A DNA stretch of 9,110 bases from Pseudomonadota bacterium (GTDB lineage: Bacteria; Myxococcota_A; Polyangia; Polyangiales; Sandaracinaceae). Position 1 is the stretch's first letter. Each line of letters begins with the position of its first letter. Position numbers and translations under genes: made by a program. Below are positions 6,001-9,110 of the stretch, one piece after another. The stretch lies in the NCBI GenBank assembly GCA_023427125.1, contig JAEZBP010000776.1:1-9110 (forward strand). The letters run 5' to 3'. The notes beneath the pieces are model-generated. The model ran no database searches and was not told the origin of the DNA. It saw only the letters and a program-made list of their open reading frames with translations.

Positions 6001-8860
6001 GCAAGAGCAGCCCGCGCAGCTCGCGGTACTGCGCGTTCTCGCGGTAGACCTGCTCGAGCGTCTCCGCCGCGGCCTGATCGGTCGGGCTCGCCTCGAGGAT
6101 CGCGCGGAGCTGCTCGACGGCGAGCTCCGTCTGGTTGAGCTTGTTGGCCGCGACGTCGGCCACGCGCCGGCGCAGCCAGAGCAGCTCGGCGGCGTCGGCG
6201 GCCCCCTCCTCCTCGAGCAGATCGATCCGCGCGAGGTAGAGCTCGAGCACCGCGCCGTGGCGGCCCGCGCGCTCGGCCTCGCGCTCGAGCGTCTGGCGCA
6301 CGTCGTCATCCTGCGGCTCGAGCTCGAAGGCGCGCGCCGCGTAGCCGAACGCGGCCCCGGCGTCGCTCAGCCGATCGACGGCGAGCGCCCGCAGGTGCCG
6401 CAGGATCTCGAGCTTCTCCTCGCGGCTCCCGGCGTGCTCGTAGAGCACCTCGTGGAGGTTCGGGAGGCGGTTCCACTTCTCGTCGCGCTCGTAGAGCGGG
6501 ATGAGCGCGCGGGCGGCCCGCTCGCTCTGGGGATCGACCGCGAGGACGCGCTCGTAGCTGCGGAACGCGCGGTGCGGCTGCGCGAGGCGCTGCTCGTACA
6601 CCTCGGCGGCGCGGAACGAGAGATCGCACTTGAGGCGCGCGTCCTCGGCGCGCTCGGCGGCGTTGCCGAGCACGTCGACGAGGCCCTCCCAGTCGTTGGC
6701 CTCGGCGTAGAGCGCCTCGAGGCCGGCCCAGTCCTGCGAGGCGAGGAAGGTCTCGCGCAGCGTGCGCAGCGCGCGTCCGTTCTTGGGATCGAGATCGAGG
6801 ATGCGCTTCCACGCGCTCGCCGCGCGCACGACCTCCTGCATGTGCTCGCCGTAGATCACGCCGAGCTTCTGGAGGAGCTTGATCTTGGTCTTGGCGTCGT
6901 CCTGCTCGCGCACCCGCCGCTCGAGCACCTCCGCCAGGGTCGGCCAGTCCTTCTCGCGCTCGGCGAGCTTCTCGAGGGCGTCGACCGCCTCCTCGCTCTC
7001 GGGATCCTCCGCGAGGACCTCCTTCCAGAGCGCGATGGCGTCGGCGTGCCGGTGGAGGCGCTCGCCCGCCAGCTTGGCGAGCTCGAGCTTGTGCTCGAGG
7101 CGCGCGCTCGGATCGCTCGCGAGCTCGGCCTCCTTCAGGAGCACGTCGTAGAGGTTTCCCCACGCGCGCTTCTTCCGATAGATCTCCTTGAGCTGCGCGA
7201 GCGCCGGGCGGTTGTCGGGCTCGATCGCGATGAGCTTCTCGAGCGGATCGGTCGCCTGGTTGTAGTTGGCGAAGCGCTCGATCCAGAGATCGGCGACGCG
7301 GCCGTAGAGCTCGACCTTCTCGCTCGGGTCGTCGCTCGCGTCGGCCTTGCGCGAGAGCACGCCGATCAGATCGTTCCAGCGGCCGGTGGACTCGTAGGTC
7401 GTCGCGAGCGCGCTCAGCGCGTCGCGATCGCTCGGGTCGAGCGAGAGGACGGCGTTCCAGGTGTTGATCACCATCGCGTCGAGGCCGAGCTTCTCGCGAT
7501 AGATGGGGATCAGGTGGCGCAGGAGCGCGGCCTTGCGCGTGGGCTGATCGTCGGGGACGCGATCGGCCTCGCCCTTCAGGAGCTCGACCAGCGCGTTCCA
7601 CTTCTCGGTCTTCTCGTAGAGCGCCTTGAGCGCCTCGGGCGCGTCGGGGTGCGTCGGGTCGATGCGGAGCACCACCTTCCACGCCTCGATCGCGCGCTCG
7701 GTGCTCGCGGAGCTGGCCTGCGCCACCTTGGCGAGCTCGATCGCGAGCTGGAGCTTCTGCTCCTCGGTCGTCGCGACGCGCTGGCCGTCGGTCAGGATGG
7801 TGACCCAGCGCGCGTCGTCCTTGCCCACGAGCTGCTCGCGATAGAAGTCGAGCATCCCGGGGTGCGCGGGATCGACCTTGCGAAGCCGCGCGAAGTAGGG
7901 CTCGGCCTCGTCGGGCTTCTGGCGGAAGCGCCAGTGGACCATGCCGAGCTGCAGGAGCGCCCCGGCCTCGTCCTCGAGCTTGGTGCGCGCGCGGAGCGCG
8001 TCCTCGTAGAGCGCGCAGAGGTGGTCCCAGTCCTCGCGCTCGGTGAAGCGCTCGACGAGGTAGGCCATCGCCTCGCTGTGCCCCGGCGCGAAGTCGAGCA
8101 CGCGCTCGTAGCAGGCGGCGGCGCGGTTGGGCTCGTTCAGCTGGCTCCCGAGCACGCGGGCGGCGCGCAGGTAGAAGCGGAGCTTCTCGTTCTTGTCGCG
8201 CGCGTTCTCCGCGGTCTCGAGGAGCACCTGCGCGAGCTCGCTCCACTTCTGGCGGCTGCGCAGGACCCGCTCGTAGAGGCGCGCGGCCCGCGGATCGGGC
8301 TCGGGGCTCTCGAGCGCCTGACGGAAGAGCGAGTCGACCTGCTTGTCCCGGCCCTTGCGCTTGTACTTCCAGACGAGCGAGGCGGCGCTGACGAGGAGCG
8401 AGCCCTTGAGCGGATCGTCCGCGGTCTGCGCGGTCTCGAGGTAGTGCGAGACGACCTCGCTCCACTTGGTCGCGACCTGATCGAGCTCTCGGATGGCGTC
8501 CTGGATCTGATGGTCGCCCGGCCGCAGGCTCAGCGCGCGCGCGAGCGCGTCCTTCGCGCGCTCGTCGTCGAGCAGCTCCTCGCGGTAGATGCGGCCGAGC
8601 TCCTTCAGGAGATCGGCCGCGTGGTCGGGGTCTGCGCTGACGCGGGCGAGCAGCTCGAGCAGCTCGGCGCTCGCGCGGTACTCCGCGCGGGCGTCGTGGC
8701 CCTCTCGCGCGCGATCCAAGAGGCGCAGCGCGTCCTCGTCGAGCGCCGGCGCGTCCGGCGCGCCTTCGGGCGCGAGCGCCGCGAGGCTGCGGAGCGCGTC
8801 CTCGTTCTCGGGATCTCGCTGGAGCGTGCCGAGGAGGTGCGAAACGTTCTGCGTCGCCAT
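1..8860 (-). CDS. Giant TPR-repeat protein, partial (C-terminus beyond the window)
   Basis: The frame is open from the ATG at 8858-8860 to the left edge (last full codon 2-4), giving 2,953 codons with no stop. The N-terminus begins MATQNVSHLLGTLQRDPENE and has neither a signal peptide nor a hydrophobic segment, so it should be cytoplasmic. From about residue 115 the protein is tandem TPR-like modules ending in a 'VLxLDP' type motif. Landmark DP/EP pairs fall near residues 401, 475, 547, 619, 691 and so on, mostly 72 apart. Each module has a first hairpin (ALxxLYERxxRWxxLxxLL, conserved W) and a second, classical TPR-like hairpin (RLAxLxExxLxDxxxAIxAYERVLxxDP). An acidic linker lies at about residues 1770-1842. 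TPR solenoids are known protein-interaction scaffolds; the partner is unknown and no catalytic domain is seen. The start is supported by AGGGAG just upstream. An in-frame ATG at 9092-9094 would add 78 codons of unrelated composition and is less likely. The function of the unseen C-terminus cannot be judged. Confidence 0.93.
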   Translation of the reverse strand, partial: MATQNVSHLLGTLQRDPENEDALRSLAALAPEGAPDAPALDEDALRLLDRAREGHDARAEYRASAELLELLARVSADPDHAADLLKELGRIYREELLDDERAKDALARALSLRPGDHQIQDAIRELDQVATKWSEVVSHYLETAQTADDPLKGSLLVSAASLVWKYKRKGRDKQVDSLFRQALESPEPDPRAARLYERVLRSRQKWSELAQVLLETAENARDKNEKLRFYLRAARVLGSQLNEPNRAAACYERVLDFAPGHSEAMAYLVERFTEREDWDHLCALYEDALRARTKLEDEAGALLQLGMVHWRFRQKPDEAEPYFARLRKVDPAHPGMLDFYREQLVGKDDARWVTILTDGQRVATTEEQKLQLAIELAKVAQASSASTERAIEAWKVVLRIDPTHPDAPEALKALYEKTEKWNALVELLKGEADRVPDDQPTRKAALLRHLIPIYREKLGLDAMVINTWNAVLSLDPSDRDALSALATTYESTGRWNDLIGVLSRKADASDDPSEKVELYGRVADLWIERFANYNQATDPLEKLIAIEPDNRPALAQLKEIYRKKRAWGNLYDVLLKEAELASDPSARLEHKLELAKLAGERLHRHADAIALWKEVLAEDPESEEAVDALEKLAEREKDWPTLAEVLERRVREQDDAKTKIKLLQKLGVIYGEHMQEVVRAASAWKRILDLDPKNGRALRTLRETFLASQDWAGLEALYAEANDWEGLVDVLGNAAERAEDARLKCDLSFRAAEVYEQRLAQPHRAFRSYERVLAVDPQSERAARALIPLYERDEKWNRLPNLHEVLYEHAGSREEKLEILRHLRALAVDRLSDAGAAFGYAARAFELEPQDDDVRQTLEREAERAGRHGAVLELYLARIDLLEEEGAADAAELLWLRRRVADVAANKLNQTELAVEQLRAILEASPTDQAAAETLEQVYRENAQYRELRGLLLHRHSHAQDDAERHRHLSELARLEEEVLEDGESAAARYRQILELDGSDRHALAALDRLAVAGGRWEEVTGVIRRRLELAETDPEKNDLTLRLGEALSTALGDHRGALEAFGQVVARKPESGRAIAGLELISASAPELAGEASHLLELAYDATGAWEKLAALLGARLESTTDAREKRELRLRYAELSSRRMEDSGSAYQALEDAFLDDPADAELQERLVEAAEASGRHEDLAAAFTTAMEAGSLSQPESAALAARVGLLYDMVLGRPEEAEPFHKRVLANDPLDEAAFTALKDLYTNAERWDELQKLYRERIVETVDPQAKLDLTMQICFLFEELIDDPEKAIRAYRDVLELDPEHQASRRALERLYERTERWRDLVTLIRAELDGANPDEQVGLTQRLGVLHEKKLGEPALAVDHYEQVLAFEPNHKHAREALERLMVNPGQRQRVAKILEPVYEDRGDWAELVGALEVQLEEASEPGTTVALLTRVADLQENRLHDPALAFASTARAALGDPADSQIRAELAPLARVLGNDRERAKVLEQALITAGELRSLQSELLLELAQLWDENVGDVDEAESAYARLIEVDPDDGETVLAASRALERIHLGKSDHAALAEDLRRQVRLEHDVDEKRRLLVRLADLLEEVLEDAAGAIGAHGERLELDPSDVDAMRSLERLYEQEGEWQKLISVLSARDAAVTDEDEQRAIARRIGAIYEEELGDRENAIVAYNDAIARFGQDHETLAALSRLYEQAERWEDLLEVAERVHEMAVEAPVRAAIRFQMGEIMRTRTGELERAVEAYAEVLDLVPDHEGALASLASVMSTPAEPLTQVYVRPGPRDEPRDEARDEGDLTLEDDALRAPEGELEPEAPTEEMAAVSADADSTEEPAAAIPLEVRIAAARVLTPRYEATADYGSLLAAYSVLAESDDPEERFSSLKRAAEVADVGLEDPSRAFELLGRAIRAGLQEDDLGLMLRELGRLAGIAERYPDYAALLEEVAPDILDGELVVYALTEVAEVARERLAQPERARRLYERVLEQEPESRAALAALEELTQDDHPALLEVLRRKTDLAETADERVTLLLARAKLNERHLGDPSSAIDCLESALAEAQPREAYDGLERLYDRTERYHDLASHYERMLEDGVGEPVEIRYRLGMAQLEKLSDAWTATEHFRRALELDNRHAKTIAALERLMENEEHRAAAAEILEPVFLQQMQWPKVTACLEARIAAETDIDERKAHLTRLGQIHEDYLEDLDGAMEVYARLFREDPRDEGAWETLSRLARVLERHDRLADIYQHALEEITDDDESTAKLATIAAQIHETRTGNLEAAGALYARALRADPTDHGAFAAVERVLQRREAWEELLELYRQQSEIAEADADRIALLRKSARLLEEQLEQPGRAIETQRDILAIDPEDPNAIAALDELLVQQGQWPDMADHLRHQIELAAGHPEESDLKLRLATILKEKLEDLHGAIDVYEEITESDPHHVDTVVALEALVTMPEHQLRIIQILEPIYLATDQWRKRIAIYEAQVALTEDPYDRVKLLGQIAELHEGRANDLALAFHAYARAMAVEPDDEGVRSEVDRIAGQLGAWDAHVAAYEEAVKATTDPATTSTLLTTMARVHDEKRGDPRAAIETYERLLEAEPDEASPLDSLEALHTMVGDWRGLVDVMQRKVQRAFDPQERGELLRRAGSVLEELLGDRNGAIEAYRAALVEDEMDDIALESLDRLYGAAGDHEKLADVLRRRIEIEQDPGTRVEIGLRLGQASEEELRRPDEAIEAFQRVLEDEPEQPLAVSALTRLYERQAMWPELLDSLRLSASTSQDPAQRVATLFRAGEVLEREMDDVPSALATYEEVLGLDPRFEPATAALLRIGKLEDYRVSACEILEPLLRAQARWDELAELLAGKAQAAFDPQDKHAELRRLAEVHEQGRGDLAAAFEAQRRALAEDPADEATQDDLERLAAQLGAWDRAADAFAVRAASVLVPDVGRALYGRLARIDEV
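161..1291 (-). repeat. Super-repeat 7: four regular modules plus long module L7 (377 residues)
   Basis: Residues 2524-2900. Landmarks at 2595, 2667, 2739 and 2811 are each exactly 72 residues apart. L7 (161-427, 89 residues) contains VSACEILEPLLRAQARW. The block begins with the post-long variant VDRIAGQLGAWDAHVAAYE. An eighth super-repeat begins at 160 (LERLAAQLGAWDRAADAFA, very like the start of this one) and is cut by the window edge after about 53 residues. Confidence 0.8.
1292..2209 (-). repeat. Super-repeat 6: three regular modules plus long module L6 (306 residues)
   Basis: Residues 2218-2523. Landmarks at 2290, 2362 and 2434 end three modules of 72-73 residues. L6 (1292-1558, 89 residues) contains LRIIQILEPIYLATDQW and ends AYARAMAVEP. 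The opening module is of the post-long type (LSRLARVLERHDRLADIYQ). This block and super-repeat 5 have the same plan and nearly the same length. Confidence 0.8.
2210..3118 (-). repeat. Super-repeat 5: three regular modules plus long module L5 (303 residues)
   Basis: Residues 1915-2217. Landmarks at 1989, 2060 and 2128 end three modules (75, 71 and 68 residues). L5 (2210-2476, 89 residues) contains AAAAEILEPVFLQQMQW and ends VYARLFREDP. The first module again lacks the conserved Trp (LGRLAGIAERYPDYAALLEE). Confidence 0.78.
3330..3555 (-). other. Acidic Pro/Glu/Asp/Ala-rich linker inside the solenoid
   Basis: Residues about 1770-1842. After SLASVMSTPAEPLTQVYVRP the helical pattern stops. A stretch dominated by Glu, Asp, Pro, Ala and Thr follows (RDEPRDEARDEGDLTLEDD, then EGELEPEAPTEEM and ADADSTEEPAA), with no TPR periodicity. 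The solenoid resumes at about PLEVRIAAARVLTPRYEA. It is probably disordered and flexible, dividing the protein into an N-terminal arm of about 1,770 residues and a C-terminal arm of more than 1,100. The Met in MSTPAEP (ATG 3548-3550) is not preceded by a recognisable Shine-Dalgarno sequence, so I do not call a separate downstream gene. Confidence 0.75.
3469..3504 (-). repeat. Three 12-bp tandem repeats encoding RDE[P/A/G]
   Basis: On the plus strand the units are cgtcgcgcgcct, cgtcacgtggct and cgtcacgtggcc. The last two differ only at the final base. They encode the tetrapeptide series RDEP-RDEA-RDEG at the start of the acidic linker. Near-identity at DNA level suggests recent local slippage or expansion, unlike the TPR modules, which are diverged in DNA. 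Confidence 0.8.
4469..5383 (-). repeat. Super-repeat 3: three regular modules plus long module L3 (305 residues)
   Basis: Residues 1160-1464. Landmarks at 1232, 1304 and 1375 end three modules of 71-73 residues. Long module L3 (4469-4735, 89 residues) follows and contains RVAKILEPVYEDRGDW. The block opens with the post-long variant (RLVEAAEASGRHEDLAAAF). The later modules are close to consensus (ALKDLYTNAERWDELQKLY; ALERLYERTERWRDLVTLI). Confidence 0.78.
5384..6532 (-). repeat. Super-repeat 2: four regular modules plus long module L2 (383 residues)
   Basis: Residues 777-1159. Landmarks at 848, 925, 997 and 1069 end four modules of 72-77 residues. Long module L2 (5384-5653, 90 residues) follows and carries HLLELAYDATGAW at the place of the extra helix. 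The first module of the block is of the post-long type (LEREAERAGRHGAVLELYLARID), which lacks the usual conserved Trp. Confidence 0.75.
6533..8518 (-). repeat. First solenoid block: eight regular modules then long module L1
   Basis: Module ends (the DP/EP landmark) fall near residues 189, 260, 330, 401, 475, 547, 619 and 691, that is 70-75 residues apart. A longer module of 85 residues then ends at residue 776. Lys is more frequent here than in later blocks (for example LYEKTEKWNALVELLKGEA and IYRKKRAWGNLYDVLLKEA), so this part is less acidic and Arg-rich than the C-terminal half. The final module L1 (6533-6787) carries a duplicated Trp-containing half helix (QDWAGLEALYAEANDWEGL) instead of the ILEP-type insertion seen in most later long modules. 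Confidence 0.8.
8519..8860 (-). other. N-terminal segment before the regular solenoid
   Basis: Residues 1 to about 114. It opens with a TPR-like half motif (LLGTLQRDPENEDALRSLAAL), followed by an Ala/Pro/Glu-rich stretch (around APEGAPDAPALDEDAL). A further helical pair then ends at ALSLRPGDHQ. The spacing from the first DP (residue 16) to the next landmark (about residue 114) is 98 residues, so this part is out of register with the 72-residue period that follows. It is best read as an N-cap of the solenoid. No separate domain is recognised. Confidence 0.55.
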
Positions 8861-8864
8861 CGAT

Positions 8865-8870
8865 CTCCCT
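8865..8870 (-). promoter_or_regulatory. Shine-Dalgarno sequence for the giant TPR gene
   Basis: Reading the minus strand, AGGGAG is followed by ATCG and then the ATG at 8860. The spacing of 4 nt is slightly short but acceptable. It is the main reason for choosing this start over the in-frame ATG at 9092-9094. Confidence 0.75.
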
Positions 8871-8919
8871 GAGCGGTGGGCGGGTCCGATCGGGGCGAAG
8901 CGACAGCTGCGACGGGCGG

Positions 8920-8934
8920 CAGAAAACCTTTCTG
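8920..8934. other. Small inverted repeat in the 5' leader
   Basis: A perfect 6-bp inverted repeat, cagaaa / tttctg, is separated by 3 bases. It lies about 60 nt before the start codon in the most AT-rich patch of the upstream region. It could form a weak leader hairpin or be half of a protein site. It is short enough to be chance. Confidence 0.3.
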
Positions 8935-8978
8935 TCTCCGCGCAGTTGGAGGCTCTCTTCGCCCTTGAAGCCGGGCCG

Positions 8979-9008
8979 ATGGTATCCGCCGTGCACCGGC
9001 GGTGGCAA
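8979..9008 (-). promoter_or_regulatory. Candidate sigma70-type promoter with a dyad in the spacer
   Basis: On the minus strand, TTGCCA (9003-9008, five of six matches to TTGACA) and TACCAT (8979-8984, four of six matches to TATAAT) are 18 bp apart. The spacer is almost filled by a 17-bp inverted repeat with arms ccgccg / cggcgg (8986-8991 and 8997-9002). Transcription would start near 8972, leaving a leader of about 110 nt before the ATG. The assignment is by motif only. High-GC genomes give weak matches by chance, although AT-containing hexamers are scarce here. Confidence 0.4.
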
Positions 9009-9037
9009 GCGCGTTCTCCCGAGGTGGCAGCGACGTG

Positions 9038-9060
9038 CCGGCTGGGTGGAGACCAGCCGG
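9038..9060. other. Perfect hairpin, 8-bp stem and 7-nt loop
   Basis: The arms ccggctgg (9038-9045) and ccagccgg (9053-9060) are exact reverse complements around gtggaga. The stem is very GC-rich. No T-tract follows on either strand, so it is not a canonical intrinsic terminator. It lies about 30 bp upstream of the candidate -35 element. Possible roles are the end of an upstream transcript or an operator. Confidence 0.5.
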
Positions 9061-9089
9061 AGCGAAGCGACGGCGTTGGTCGACAGGGC

Positions 9090-9108
9090 CCCATCGCCCC
9101 GCGATGGG
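9090..9108. other. Perfect hairpin, 8-bp stem and 3-nt loop at the window edge
   Basis: The arms cccatcgc (9090-9097) and gcgatggg (9101-9108) are exact reverse complements around ccc. As with the neighbouring hairpin, there is no T-tract within the visible sequence. Two strong hairpins within 71 bp suggest an intergenic boundary, perhaps the 3' end of a gene lying to the right of the window. Confidence 0.5.
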
Positions 9109-9110
9109 AT

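Larger units (their letters stand above)
8861..9110. other. Intergenic region upstream of the giant gene
   Basis: I see no convincing gene here on either strand. The minus frame of the giant gene stays open across the region, but its translation is Arg/Ser/Pro-rich and shows no TPR pattern. Composition is less uniformly GC than the gene (for example agaaaacctttctg). The region holds the ribosome binding site, the promoter candidate, three inverted repeats and a 14-bp imperfect direct repeat (8891-8904 and 9058-9071). Confidence 0.7.

Noticed and set aside
161..8518. CRISPR array or DNA-level satellite suggested by the many copies of ctcgtagaggcgctcgag-like strings
   Set aside because: The copies encode the recurring peptide LERLYER in one continuous frame, at 216-bp spacing with diverged surroundings. 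They are protein repeats, not a repeat-spacer array.
3581..8872. Plus-strand open frame of 1,763 codons
   Set aside because: It is the exact codon-register antisense of the TPR gene. Its translation (repeated LEHLVEALERxxRLVLGVELEHL-like strings) mirrors the LYER/LEL repeats. It starts at GTG without a ribosome binding site and stays open only because TTA, CTA and TCA codons are absent in the real gene.
6306..9008. Minus-strand open frame of 900 codons in another register
   Set aside because: It is an Arg/Ala/Pro/Gly-rich translation with no domain, typical of an off-frame reading of GC-rich DNA. It overlaps the TPR gene, whose repeats continue uninterrupted across it.
8861..9094. N-terminal extension of the TPR protein to the in-frame ATG at 9092-9094
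   Set aside because: The extension would be Arg/Ser/Cys/Pro-rich, unlike the rest of the protein. It would run through the promoter candidate and hairpins, and the ATG at 8860 has the Shine-Dalgarno sequence.

Overview
The window is almost entirely one very large gene on the minus strand. It starts at an ATG at 8860 and runs leftward off the window at base 1 without a stop codon. At least 2,953 codons are visible, which means a protein of more than 300 kDa whose C-terminus is not seen. DNA composition and codon use are strongly GC-rich. Together with the sequence style (endless modules of the form 'ALERLYERTERWxDLVxLL...RLAxLxExxLxDxxxAIxAYERVLELDP'), this suggests a large-genome, high-GC bacterium of the Myxococcota (Polyangia-like) type. 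That placement is an inference from style, not a database match.

Layout, right to left along the gene. (1) 8861-9110 is a roughly 250 bp upstream region. It holds a good Shine-Dalgarno sequence, a sigma70-like promoter candidate with an inverted repeat in its spacer, a small leader hairpin, two perfect 8-bp-stem hairpins at the distal end and an imperfect 14-bp direct repeat. (2) 8860 to about 8519 encodes a soluble N-terminal segment with no signal peptide. (3) 8518 down to the window edge encodes an alpha-solenoid of about 37 tandem TPR-like modules, each usually 72 residues (216 bp, two helical hairpins). (4) 3555-3330 encodes an acidic, Pro/Glu/Asp-rich linker that interrupts the solenoid after about 1,770 residues.

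The most interesting structure is hierarchical. The 72-residue modules are punctuated by longer modules of about 85-90 residues, most carrying an 'ILEP'-type extra helix, and these recur after every three or four regular modules. The result is super-repeats of about 305 or about 380 residues. The acidic linker falls exactly inside one of the long modules. No enzyme, transmembrane or signal sequence is visible. The protein reads as a giant cytoplasmic protein-binding scaffold of unknown partner. No RNA gene, mobile element or CRISPR array was found. Several long open frames on the plus strand and in the other minus frames are high-GC shadows of this gene. All translation and counting was done by eye.
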